A stretch of 18,677 nt of DNA, taken from the NCBI GenBank assembly GCA_964520885.1, contig CAZFQD010000031.1, positions 1-18,677 on the forward strand, in the 5' to 3' direction. Below the pieces are notes generated by a model, which was not told the DNA's origin, did not search any database, and worked only from the letters and a program-made list of their open reading frames with translations. The DNA is from CAZFQD01 sp964520885 (GTDB lineage Bacteria; Bacillota; Clostridia; Oscillospirales; SIG519). Below, piece by piece: positions 7,143 through 13,555 of the stretch. Each line of letters opens with the position of its first letter. Positions within the stretch are counted from its first letter, which is position 1. The position numbers were made by a program, and so were the translations under genes.

Positions 7143-7961
7143 ATGAATAAAATTCTAATTATTTGCCTAATTGTTGCTTCTTTACTAATACCAATTACTG
7201 CTTTTGCCGCAACAAACGAAGGTGCGGTTGTTGCTAATAATGTTCCGCCGATAGGGCAACAATTTCAAAAACCGAATCTAATGCCCAAAATTGATGTTCC
7301 AAATCTAACCGATGCACAAAAGAAGATTATGGAAGACCAACATATTAAAATGATTACTTTGCAAAAGGAAACTATTGCTTTAATGATTTTAAATGGCATT
7401 ATAACTAAAGAGCAAGGCGACCTAAAAATAGCTGAAATTGATAAAATGGAGATAAATCGTTTAGAAAAAGGCAAAGTTCCTTTTCCACCAATGGGAAATG
7501 GTATTATCAAACCAAATATGCCACCAAAAAATGATGTTTCAAAGTTGACTGAAGAACAAATGAAGGTAATGCAAGAGCAACAAGGTAAAATGCTTGTTTT
7601 ACAAAAGGAAACAATTACTTTAATGATTTCAAATGGCATTATTACTAATGAACAAGGCGAAAAAATGTATGCAAATCTTGATAATATGATAAAAAATCCT
7701 TTTGAAAATGGAAATATGAAACCAAATATGCCTCCTAAAAAAGAAATGCCAAATCTTACTGATGCACAAAAGAGCGACTTGGAGGCTCAGCACGCAAAAA
7801 TGATTGCTTTGAAAAAGGAAACTATTGATATTATGGTTGCCAATGGCACTATTACAAAGGAGCAAGGCGATAAAATGCTTACTAATATTGACAATGTGGA
7901 GAAAAATCGCATAGAAAAAGGAATAGTTCCATTCCCTGGAATGGGAAAAGGTGAAAAAGGC
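7143..7961 (+). CDS. Secreted protein with three DUF2680-like repeats (runs into the assembly gap)
   Basis: An AGGAGG precedes the ATG. Residues 1-23 form a signal peptide with AFAA as the cleavage region, so the product is exported. Three tandem units of about 70 residues follow, each with the pattern LTxxQ..xMxxQ..KM..L.KETI..M..NG.IT.EQGD. This resembles DUF2680/YckD-type sequences, normally present once. A linker with PNMPPK and VPFPxMG separates the units. The coding sequence enters the run of Ns after GMGKGEKG. Past the gap, another frame gives RIRGCPNIGQQ and stops at 8120-8122, which fits a C-terminus better than the frame ending at 8075. The true end and repeat number are unknown. 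The function is not established. Confidence 0.8.
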
Positions 7962-8061
7962 NNNNNNNNNNNNNNNNNNNNNNNNNNNNNNNNNNNNNNN
8001 NNNNNNNNNNNNNNNNNNNNNNNNNNNNNNNNNNNNNNNNNNNNNNNNNNNNNNNNNNNNN
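7962..8061. other. Assembly gap (100 Ns)
   Basis: Exactly 100 Ns are present, the usual placeholder for a gap of unknown size. AAAAGGC occurs on both sides of the gap, so the break probably lies in a repetitive, glycine-rich coding stretch. Linkage of the left and right halves rests on scaffolding alone. Confidence 0.97.
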
Positions 8062-8062
8062 A

Positions 8063-8122
8063 AAAGGCAGAATAAGAGGTTGTCCAAATATTGGTCAGCA
8101 ATCCCCTATACCAACAGCATAA
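8063..8122 (+). pseudogene. Probable 3' end of the DUF2680-like gene after the gap
   Basis: The frame reading KGRIRGCPNIGQQSPIPTA ends at TAA 8120-8122, eight bases before the terminator stem. The motif NIGQQ echoes PIGQQ near the N-terminus of the same protein, and the glycine/basic run continues GKGEKG before the gap. This is a fragment because of missing sequence, not evidence of a mutation. Confidence 0.4.
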
Positions 8123-8129
8123 TTAATAT

Positions 8130-8159
8130 AAAATCCCCCACTTTTTTGTGGGGGATTTT
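8130..8159. terminator. Bidirectional terminator between convergent genes
   Basis: AAAATCCCCCAC (8130-8141) pairs perfectly with GTGGGGGATTTT (8148-8159) around a TTTTTT loop. A/T tracts on both sides let it serve both the secreted-protein gene and the converging minus-strand regulator gene. Confidence 0.9.
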
Positions 8160-8162
8160 AAT

Positions 8163-8369
8163 TTATTTACTGTCGGGAATGTACTTAATAATATCTTCAA
8201 CCTTGCAATCCAACAGAACGCATAATTCATTAATCAAAGATGTTGAAATGCCCCCGTTGTGTCTCAGTCTATGAATTGTGTGACTGCTAAAGCCGTGTTT
8301 ATTAATAAGAGCATAAGTGGTTATACCTTTTTTCTTTATGGTTTCCCAAAAAGGAGTACAAATTATCAT
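8163..8369 (-). CDS. Cro/C1-type helix-turn-helix regulator (small XRE family)
   Basis: A single-domain regulator of 68 residues from the preferred start. The frame is open up to 8387, but the ATG at 8369 has GGTGAT a suitable distance upstream and gives the MIICTPFWETIKKKGITTYALI opening typical of this small XRE family. The HTH core is TYALINKHGFSSHTIHRLRHNGGISTSLINELCVLLDCKVEDIIKYIPD. It is divergent from the 58-aa CxxC mini-protein gene, the same layout as at 595-1132, although this regulator belongs to a different XRE subfamily from the 76-aa one. It converges on the secreted-protein gene across the shared terminator at 8130-8159. Confidence 0.85.
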   Translation of the reverse strand: MIICTPFWETIKKKGITTYALINKHGFSSHTIHRLRHNGGISTSLINELCVLLDCKVEDIIKYIPDSK

Positions 8370-8407
8370 TAAAATCACCCATTTCATTATAAAATATAGT
8401 TTACATA

Positions 8408-8436
8408 TTGAATATTATCCAAATATGGACTATAAT
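8408..8436 (+). promoter_or_regulatory. Promoter of CxxC mini-protein copy 2
   Basis: TTGAAT (8408-8413), a 17-base spacer and a perfect TATAAT (8431-8436). AAAGGGGTG follows before the ATG. It lies in the divergent gap shared with the regulator. Confidence 0.65.
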
Positions 8437-8455
8437 AATCAAAAGGGGTGATTGA

Positions 8456-8632
8456 ATGGCTGATTTTTGCATTGAATGTTTCAATAAGATAAATGAAACT
8501 AACCTAACGACTAAGGAAGTTGTGATTTCTAAAGAATTAAATTTATGTGAAGAATGTGAAGAGTGGAAGAATGTAATTATTTGTATTAAAAAAAGATTTG
8601 CAATTTACAATTTTATAAAAAAATTAAAATAA
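8456..8632 (+). CDS. 58-aa double-CxxC mini-protein (zinc-ribbon-like), copy 2
   Basis: ATG at 8456 follows AAAGGGGTG, and TAA is at 8630-8632. The protein begins MADFCIECFNKINETNLT and has CxxC motifs at C5-C8 and C31-C34, spaced identically to the 59-aa paralog at 595-774. Conserved positions include FC..C.NKIN, NLT.K, VV.SKEL.LCEEC and VII. The C-terminal tail is basic but less conserved. It was missed by a simple length cutoff. It is divergent from a small XRE regulator. No function is known to me. Four cysteines suggest zinc binding, and the fixed pairing with XRE genes suggests a shared regulatory unit. Confidence 0.82.
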   Translation: MADFCIECFNKINETNLTTKEVVISKELNLCEECEEWKNVIICIKKRFAIYNFIKKLK

Positions 8633-8645
8633 TTTTACAAAAGGT

Positions 8646-8674
8646 GTTGACAAGTGTAAACATATGTGCTATAT
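8646..8674 (+). promoter_or_regulatory. Strong promoter with ACAnnTGT dyads, reading toward the phage genes
   Basis: TTGACA (8646-8651), a 17-base spacer and TATATT (8669-8674). The dyads ACAAGTGT (8649-8656) and ACATATGT (8659-8666) overlap the -35 and spacer. It resembles the repeated promoters at 13211 and 13930 (TTGACAA.TGT ... TGTGCTATA). The first gene downstream is the small membrane protein at 8908, so a leader of over 200 bases or a small RNA would result. Confidence 0.6.
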
Positions 8675-8907
8675 TAAGATTACAATAGTGGGCAAGGACA
8701 ATTAGGAATTAATTAATTTTAATGTGGAATGTAGAATGAATAACAATTCACAATGCAAAATTAGATCAAGAAAATAGTTATAATCCTCCGTCGCCTTTGG
8801 CGACACCTCCTTTTACAAAGAAGGCTTGAAACTCATTTGCTATTTCACAATTCGCTCAGAACGCAATTAATGCGTTCCCTACCCCTTATCTGAAAGTTGG
8901 TGAAACA
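8675..8907. other. Repeat-bearing spacer upstream of the membrane protein gene
   Basis: No gene is seen. The spacer contains a hairpin GTCGCC/GGCGAC followed by ACCTCC (about 8786-8810), similar to a common clostridial dispersed element. It also holds a reversed GTAGGG-type palindrome at 8858-8882 and low-complexity GAATTAATTAATTTTAATG-like sequence. Confidence 0.6.
8858..8882 (-). repeat. GTAGGG-bordered palindrome (stem GAACGCA)
   Basis: Read on the minus strand, GTAGG is followed by the stem GAACGCA, loop TTAAT and TGCGTTC. It shares the GTAGGG border with the elements at 11125, 15751, 15810, 15904 and 18522, but has its own stem sequence. Confidence 0.65.
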
Positions 8908-9123
8908 ATGTTTACAATATTACTTTTGGCAATTTATTTATTAGTTTGCGGTTTATCTGTTTTTTTTGGAATGAGAGTTTACAAGTGTGGGCTAAATGAT
9001 GGAATGGAATATGAAAGAAACGGCAAAATTCCAGCCATTAATATTAAGAAAAATAAAGAAATAAAAGCACAAGAGGAAATAAATAAAGAATTTGAAGAAT
9101 TAATGGCATACGATGCTAATTAG
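8908..9123 (+). CDS. Small single-span membrane protein
   Basis: This 71-aa protein has one hydrophobic segment (about residues 2-23, FTILLLAIYLLVCGLSVFFG) followed by a charged, lysine- and glutamate-rich helix (KKNKEIKAQEEINKEFEELM). GGTGAAAC precedes the ATG. It is the first gene before the portal gene, a position where phages often carry small hypothetical proteins. It is too short and lacks the motifs to be a terminase subunit or a classic holin. The function is unknown. Confidence 0.7.
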   Translation: MFTILLLAIYLLVCGLSVFFGMRVYKCGLNDGMEYERNGKIPAINIKKNKEIKAQEEINKEFEELMAYDAN

Positions 9124-9132
9124 GAGTTTATT

Positions 9133-9161
9133 AAGTTGAAAGTTGAAAGTTGAAAGTTGAA
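9133..9161. repeat. Tandem AAGTTGA heptamers
   Basis: Four perfect copies of the 7-mer AAGTTGA in direct tandem plus one base. Similar runs occur at 11024, 13291, 18377 and 18473, always in spacers of the right half. Confidence 0.9.
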
Positions 9162-9217
9162 TGAAAATTCACAATTAATTAAAGAAAATGGCTTTGATAC
9201 TTATACTAATTATTTAT

Positions 9218-9333
9218 AGAAAACAACGAAAATGTTTTCTATGTGCCACTAAAAGTGGCACAGTGCCAACAGCACAATAATATAGTTCAATGCTATGAGC
9301 CAGTGCTATTTGCACTGCACAGCATTTGCTGTG
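9218..9333. repeat. Second array of short hairpins
   Basis: Six consecutive stem-loops are visible: AGAAAACA/TGTTTTCT (9218-9240), GTGCCAC/GTGGCAC (9243-9261), GTGC/GCAC (9263-9275), ATAG/CTAT (9282-9296), AGTGC/GCACT (9302-9316) and CACAGCA/TGCTGTG (9318-9333). Stems vary while the packing is tight, as in the array at 381-556, and a CAACA loop is shared. There is no coding frame. Confidence 0.75.
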
Positions 9334-9454
9334 ATTAAAAAAAGTTTTTTCTGCTTTTTCTAATGCGAAATAGTATTACATTCCTCATTTCTCATTCCTA
9401 ATTCCTAATTTCCCCTTACCCTTTGACATTAAAATTTGAAAGGAACAAAAAACT

Positions 9455-10948
9455 ATGTTTAACAATTTAACAAATGAATGGCGGTTATACCAAAACGGCA
9501 AAGATTACAACAATCGCATTTCCTACAAGGCGAATTGCGATAAAAATGAGAGGTTTTATGTTGGCGACCAATGGTTTGGAGTAAAAGCAAACAATTTGCC
9601 CACTCCTGTATTTAACATCTTTAAGAGGATTACAGACCATATTATTGCTTTTGTTTTGTCTTCCCCCTTAAAGGTTTTGTATTCCTCAGTTGATAGTGAA
9701 ATGGCTAATGCAATTTCAAAGCACATCGAACAAAAGTGGGAAAAGGACCGAATTGATGCAAAACTTAGACATTTACTTTTAGATGCCGCATTAACAGGCG
9801 ATATGGCTACACATACATATTGGGATGCAAATATTGACGGTGGAAATGGCATAAAAGGTGATTTTGTAACCGAATGTGTGGACGGAATAAATGTATTCTT
9901 TGGCAATGTAAATGAATGCGATGTGCAAAAACAGCCCTACATATTAATTGCAGGGCGAACAATGACCGATTATTTAAAAAACGAGGCTTTGCAAAACAAA
10001 GTTTCAAAAGCAAAAATTAACGATATTTTACCTGATAGTGATAATTCCTCGCAGTTGGGAGATAGAGCCGAACTTGAATTAGACGGCAAAACCACTTTTT
10101 TAATTAAGTATTGGAAAAACCCTTCAGATGGAAAAATTTATTGGACAAAGTCCACCAAGACAGTCGTAATTCGTGAGGCAGTAAACACAAATTTAAGCCT
10201 TTATCCAATTGCATTTTCAAATTGGACAAAGCGAAAAAATAGTTATCACGGACAGGCTTTGGGAACCGGTTTAGTGCCAAATCAAATATTTATTAATAAA
10301 GTTTTTGCTATGGCAATGAAGCATATGATGGACACTGCATTTCCAAAGGCAGTTTACGACAAAACAAGGGTTAGCGGTTGGAATAATGCTATTGGCAGTG
10401 CTATTGGAGTAAATGGGGATATAAATAATGTGGCAACTTACTTAGAGCCGGCAGGAATGGACGGCGGGGTAATAGCACTAATAGACAGAGCAATGCAATA
10501 CACAACCGAAAGTATGGGTGCTAATGATGCTATGTTAGGTCAACATATAAGACCGGATAATGCTTCTGCAATTGTGGCATTACAGCAAAGTGCCGCTATT
10601 CCACTTGATAATATAAAGCAAAATTTATATGAATTTATTGAGGATATGGCAAGAATTTGGCTTGATTTTATTATAAATAAGTATAGTGTAAACAGACAAA
10701 TTACAATAGAGAGCGACAAGGGTTTTGAAACAATAGTTTTAGATTACACAAGGCTTAAAAATGTTTCTTATAATGTGAAAATTGATGTGGGTGCATCATC
10801 TTATTGGAGCGAAATTGCCTCAACTAAAACTCTTGATAACCTTTTGGCAACAGGTAATATTGATATTGTGCAGTATTTAAAGCGATTGCCACAGGGGTAT
10901 GTGCCTAAGGCGAAGGAGCTAATTGAGGAGATAGGGGTTAGGAGTTAG
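9455..10948 (+). CDS. Phage portal protein (short-tailed phage, P22-like type)
   Basis: This 497-aa protein would form the dodecameric ring through which DNA enters the head. The N-terminus has the portal-like pattern NERFYVGDQWFGVKANNLPTPVFNIFKRITDHIIAFVLSSP, seen in Gram-positive podophage portals. Next come a glycine-containing LTGDMATHTYWD segment and the wing/crown-like AMGANDAMLGQHIRPDNASAIV region (about residues 350-380). Full length and intact. AAAGGAAC precedes ATG 9455. The usual terminase genes are not upstream. The next structural gene (scaffold) is 3.2 kb away, interrupted by non-structural genes. The portal call is confident; the exact family is not. Confidence 0.85.
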   Translation: MFNNLTNEWRLYQNGKDYNNRISYKANCDKNERFYVGDQWFGVKANNLPTPVFNIFKRITDHIIAFVLSSPLKVLYSSVDSEMANAISKHIEQKWEKDRIDAKLRHLLLDAALTGDMATHTYWDANIDGGNGIKGDFVTECVDGINVFFGNVNECDVQKQPYILIAGRTMTDYLKNEALQNKVSKAKINDILPDSDNSSQLGDRAELELDGKTTFLIKYWKNPSDGKIYWTKSTKTVVIREAVNTNLSLYPIAFSNWTKRKNSYHGQALGTGLVPNQIFINKVFAMAMKHMMDTAFPKAVYDKTRVSGWNNAIGSAIGVNGDINNVATYLEPAGMDGGVIALIDRAMQYTTESMGANDAMLGQHIRPDNASAIVALQQSAAIPLDNIKQNLYEFIEDMARIWLDFIINKYSVNRQITIESDKGFETIVLDYTRLKNVSYNVKIDVGASSYWSEIASTKTLDNLLATGNIDIVQYLKRLPQGYVPKAKELIEEIGVRS

Positions 10949-10981
10949 GAATTAGGAGAATTGAGGATTTACAATTAGTTG

Positions 10982-11008
10982 TCATTGCGAGCGTAAGCGT
11001 GGCAATCT
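10982..11008 (+). repeat. TCATTGCGAG...GGCAATCTC dispersed element
   Basis: TCATTGCGAGCGTAAGCGTG followed by GCAATCTC. GATTGC/GCAATC-type arms allow a hairpin. A second copy in reverse orientation is at 18583-18611. This type is widespread in intergenic DNA of many bacteria. Confidence 0.75.
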
Positions 11009-11023
11009 CATTATAATTAGGAA

Positions 11024-11060
11024 CTTTGAAAGTTGAAAATTGAAAGTTGAAAGTTGAAAA
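11024..11060. repeat. AAGTTGA-type heptamer repeats, imperfect
   Basis: Five successive TTGAAAG/TTGAAAA units in the spacer after the portal gene. Confidence 0.75.
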
Positions 11061-11124
11061 TGTAGGTAAAAAAACTATAATCTTTATTTAATATTAGGGG
11101 TAAAGGGTTAGGAATGAGGAATGA

Positions 11125-11150
11125 GTAGGGGCGGATTCCATATCCGCCCG
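11125..11150 (+). repeat. GTAGGG-bordered palindrome (stem GGGCGGAT)
   Basis: GTAGG, then GGGCGGAT (11129-11136), loop TCCAT and ATCCGCCC (11142-11149), closing with G. The following CCGATAGAATGAACAATT is also found after the degenerate copy at 13323-13347. Confidence 0.75.
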
Positions 11151-11190
11151 ATAGAATGAACAATTAACAGCGAACAGTGGACAATTAAGG

Positions 11191-11269
11191 TTATGCTTAG
11201 TAAGGACATAGCAAATTAAATTATAATAATGTTATTAATTTGCAACATAACAAGTATAATTAAGCATAA
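11191..11269. repeat. Nested inverted repeats
   Basis: The outer arms TTATGCTTA (11191-11199) and TAAGCATAA (11261-11269) enclose the inner arms GCAAATTAA (11211-11219) and TTAATTTGC (11235-11243). All arms are perfect 9-mers. It lies about 50 bases upstream of the operon promoter and could form an extended stem or a paired binding site. Confidence 0.55.
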
Positions 11270-11300
11270 TTATGAAATAATATTTATATAATGGTATAAA

Positions 11301-11343
11301 AATGTAACATTCTTGTTGACATTTATATAAAATGTAGTATAAT
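11301..11343 (+). promoter_or_regulatory. Promoter and operator-like palindrome of the XRE-ImmA-PIN operon
   Basis: TTGACA (11316-11321), a 16-base spacer and TATAAT (11338-11343). The palindrome AATGTAACATT (11301-11311) lies 4 bases upstream of the -35, and related ACATTT/AAATGT words lie in the spacer, a likely self-repression site for the XRE product. The predicted start near 11350 excludes the upstream TTG as start codon. Confidence 0.7.
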
Positions 11344-11365
11344 CTTATTGAAAGGGAGTATTGAA

Positions 11366-11716
11366 ATGAATTCAATTTTAGGAGGAAAAATTAAATCTTT
11401 GAGGGAGTCAAAAGGATTTACTCAGGAGCAGGTTTCTGAAAAGATGAATTGCTCAAGGCAAAAATATGCAAGAATTGAGAAAGGCGTGCAAGATATTTCA
11501 TATGCCAGTTTAGTTAATATTGCTGATGTTTTGGATGTGAAAATTGAAGACATTACATCTTCAATTAATAATGTTGTCCAAACACAGCCTGTATTTAGAG
11601 GGAGTAATAGCTCGGATCAAACAAAAGAATTTAAATTTATTAACAAAATGATAGATATTTTCTTTGCTCATAAAAGGTTATATAATAGTGTTAGGCAGGT
11701 TGATATAGGTGAATAA
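11366..11716 (+). CDS. XRE-family antitoxin-like regulator
   Basis: This 116-aa protein has an N-terminal HTH_3 domain (SILGGKIKSLRESKGFTQEQVSEKMNCSRQKYARIEKGVQDISYASLVNIADVL) and a C-terminal extension without known domain. The ATG at 11366 has AAGGGAG seven bases upstream. The frame is open to a TTG at 11348, but that lies at the predicted transcription start. It overlaps the ImmA/IrrE gene by 8 bases. In XRE-ImmA pairs the regulator is the substrate of the peptidase and represses the operon until cleaved. That role is inferred. Confidence 0.85.
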   Translation: MNSILGGKIKSLRESKGFTQEQVSEKMNCSRQKYARIEKGVQDISYASLVNIADVLDVKIEDITSSINNVVQTQPVFRGSNSSDQTKEFKFINKMIDIFFAHKRLYNSVRQVDIGE

Positions 11717-12515
11717 TAGCAGGCAACTTGAAATTGAAAAAATTACTGATAATATTAGAAATGAAATTAATCCAATTGACTATGGTATTAAAGATGTTTT
11801 TGAGGCATCAGAGAAATTAGGATATCGTAGTATAAGATATCCTATTGGAGAAAAATTATTTTTAGGATTTTCTTTAATTAAAGATTCAGAAAGAATTATT
11901 TTTTCCAATTCTTCTTTAATTTTATCAAGGGAAATTTTTACTGTGGCTCATGAAATAGGGCATCAAGAATTACATTTATCAGAACAAGGTTTAACACTTA
12001 TTACTGACGAAAAAATTGAAGAAAATAATGATGTTGAAAAAGAGGCTTATTATTTTGCTCGCTGTCTATTAATGCCCTTTGAAAAAGTTCAAAAGTTTAT
12101 TAGGATTGAATTACAGGGGAAAAGTATTAATAATTGGGACGGATTTGATATTGCAAGAATTCAAACTGCTTTTAATGTTAGTTTTGAACTAGTTCTTGTT
12201 AGATTAAATGAATTAGATATTCTTAATGATAATATAAAAAATAAATTATCAATGCATAAAATAGAAATAACAGTTTCAAAGTTATTGAATGCGATAGGTG
12301 GAAATCCCGACTTATGTAAGGCTACATCAATTAAAAAAGTGCCTGCAAATTTTTTAGAATGGGTGTTATTTAATTATGAACAAAAACTAATTTCAAAGAA
12401 AGCTTTAGAAGATGCATTAAGTTATATTGACTTAAAAGCTGATGACTTTGATTATCCTCCTGAAGAAATTGAAGAAGAGGAAAGTATTGATGATTTAATT
12501 AGGGGGATGAATTAA
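11709..12515 (+). CDS. ImmA/IrrE family zinc metallopeptidase (COG2856)
   Basis: This 268-aa protein starts with GTG at 11709, overlapping the regulator. The zinc peptidase motif HEIGH lies at residues 81-85 (FTVAHEIGHQELHL). A downstream EKEAYYFARCLLMP supplies the third ligand, probably E112, and is the hallmark of the ImmA/IrrE family. ImmA-type enzymes cleave XRE repressors after DNA damage or other signals, de-repressing mobile elements or toxins. The acidic C-terminus (EEIEEEESIDDL) is variable. Stop and start codons of the PIN gene overlap (TAATG), so the three genes form one tightly coupled operon. Confidence 0.92.
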   Translation: MNNSRQLEIEKITDNIRNEINPIDYGIKDVFEASEKLGYRSIRYPIGEKLFLGFSLIKDSERIIFSNSSLILSREIFTVAHEIGHQELHLSEQGLTLITDEKIEENNDVEKEAYYFARCLLMPFEKVQKFIRIELQGKSINNWDGFDIARIQTAFNVSFELVLVRLNELDILNDNIKNKLSMHKIEITVSKLLNAIGGNPDLCKATSIKKVPANFLEWVLFNYEQKLISKKALEDALSYIDLKADDFDYPPEEIEEEESIDDLIRGMN

Positions 12516-13186
12516 TGGATGCATCCCTTGACACCAATGTTATTATTGACCTATATAAAGCCAATCTTCAAAGTATATTATTTAATAGATTTGAAAAGTT
12601 GAAGGTGTATGAATTTATTCGTGAACAAGAATTGAAAAAGCATGCCGATAATGAAATCTTAAAATTGTTTGATAAAGATGTGGATGAAGGGAAAATTGAG
12701 TTAATTACTGAAGATTATCTTAAAAAAATTGGTATGCATAGTTCGTTTATGTTTTATGTAAATGATCAAAAAATATTATACGAAGGCAGCGATCTTGGTG
12801 AAGTGTATGCAATTGCATTGGCAAAAACTTTGGGATGTATTTGTTTAGTAACTGATGATATAAAAGAAAGAGGACCTCATTATACATTAATGAGAACAAT
12901 AGATTCTGATGTTATTCCACTTGCATTTTATGAAATTTTGTTATTAGATTATTTAGAGGGGACATTAACTGAAGAAGAATTATTGAATCTATTTAATACC
13001 ATAAATGATTTATCTAATTTAAAGATGAATTTTTATTCAAAGTTGAAGAATTTTATAAAAAGATTTTGGAGAGATCCATATACCGAAAGTGAAAAAGAAT
13101 GGATGCAAAACTTTTGTAAAGCAAACAATCTTAAACCTATGGAGAAAATAAATAGATTATGGGCATACATAAAAAAGAATGGGTAA
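12515..13186 (+). CDS. PIN-domain protein, probable toxin RNase
   Basis: This 223-aa protein opens with LDTNVIIDLYKAN, the first PIN acidic motif (D6). A central acidic region follows (about E38-E39), then LGEVYAIALAKTLGCICLVTDD with E96 and D114-D115, matching the third and fourth acidic positions that bind metal in PIN nucleases. The C-terminal 90 residues (after ILLLDYLEGTLTEEELLNLF) are basic and outside the PIN fold. It is translationally coupled to ImmA/IrrE by TAATG. XRE/ImmA/PIN gene sets have been predicted as toxin-antitoxin-like units. RNase activity is inferred. Its stop codon lies inside the terminator stem. Confidence 0.82.
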   Translation: MDASLDTNVIIDLYKANLQSILFNRFEKLKVYEFIREQELKKHADNEILKLFDKDVDEGKIELITEDYLKKIGMHSSFMFYVNDQKILYEGSDLGEVYAIALAKTLGCICLVTDDIKERGPHYTLMRTIDSDVIPLAFYEILLLDYLEGTLTEEELLNLFNTINDLSNLKMNFYSKLKNFIKRFWRDPYTESEKEWMQNFCKANNLKPMEKINRLWAYIKKNG

Positions 13187-13200
13187 AACCATTTCTTTTT
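13174..13200 (+). terminator. Terminator of the XRE-ImmA-PIN operon
   Basis: AAAGAATGG (13174-13182) pairs with CCATTTCTTT (13189-13198), with one bulge, around a GTAAAA loop. A T-run follows. The stem overlaps the PIN stop codon. Confidence 0.7.
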
Positions 13201-13208
13201 GGAAAAGC

Positions 13209-13249
13209 AGTTGACAACTGTGGGCTATTGTGCTATAATATAGTCAACT
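13209..13249 (+). promoter_or_regulatory. Perfect consensus promoter with GTTGAC/GTCAAC dyads, copy 1
   Basis: TTGACA (13211-13216), a 17-base spacer and TATAAT (13234-13239). The palindrome AGTTGACAACT (13209-13219) covers the -35, and GTCAACT (13243-13249) covers the predicted start. No ORF starts near it, so it drives either a small RNA or the distant DUF3467-like gene. Confidence 0.75.
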
Positions 13250-13290
13250 ATTGTAGGTAAGTTTGGCTGTATAGCTTTTGAGAGATTAAC

Positions 13291-13304
13291 AAGTTGAAAG
13301 TTGA
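13291..13304. repeat. Two AAGTTGA heptamers
   Basis: AAGTTGAAAGTTGA, the shortest of the heptamer runs. Confidence 0.6.
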
Positions 13305-13471
13305 TGAGGAATTAGGGTTTTAGTGGTAGTTCAAGAACCGACCGATAGAATTAACAATTAACAGGCAACGATTAACATTTTCTAAACATAAAATACAATT
13401 CTATGTAGAATTTAGGAAAACTAAAGCTATTACTTAAAGTTTAGAGAGAATTTGTAAATATTAAATTTTTG

Positions 13472-13500
13472 TTGATTTTTATAATATAATATAGTAAAAT
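13472..13500 (+). promoter_or_regulatory. Promoter of the DUF3467-like gene
   Basis: TTGATT (13472-13477), a 17-base spacer and TAAAAT (13495-13500). The predicted start is near 13507, giving a leader of about 117 bases. Confidence 0.5.
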
Positions 13501-13555
13501 AAGAACATTCAAATATTAATATTATAACTGCCGATTTTGCAATGATAAAATATAA

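Larger units (their letters stand above)
9124..9454. other. 331-bp spacer with heptamer run and hairpin array
   Basis: No gene is seen. It holds four AAGTTGA units (9133-9161), a six-hairpin array (9218-9333), a run AAAAAAAGTTTTTT after it (about 9336-9350), and AT-rich sequence with CATTTCTCATTCCTAATTCC just before the portal ribosome binding site. Confidence 0.7.
10949..11365. other. 417-bp repeat-rich spacer before the XRE-ImmA-PIN operon
   Basis: No gene is seen. It contains a TCATTGCGAG-type element (10982-11008), AAGTTGA-type repeats (11024-11060), a GTAGGG palindrome (11125-11150), a nested inverted repeat (11191-11269), a short palindrome (11301-11311) and the promoter at 11316-11343. 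Confidence 0.8.
13172..13256 (+). repeat. 85-bp direct repeat, copy 1 (terminator plus promoter)
   Basis: This aligns without gaps to 13891-13975. The 47-base core from GTTGACAAC to ATTGTAG differs at one position, and the first part is moderately conserved. It includes the last codons of the PIN gene, a terminator hairpin and a perfect consensus promoter. Confidence 0.9.

Noticed and set aside
7951..8274. 107-aa ORF running through the Ns
   Set aside because: Mostly unknown sequence; its tail crosses the terminator and lies opposite the XRE gene.
8786..8810. Terminator from the GTCGCC/GGCGAC hairpin
   Set aside because: No T-run follows on either strand; it better fits a dispersed repeat.
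8908..9123. Small terminase subunit upstream of the portal
   Set aside because: The protein has a transmembrane segment and no DNA-binding domain.
9556..9906. 116-aa minus-strand ORF within the portal gene
   Set aside because: Antisense shadow of a well-supported portal frame.
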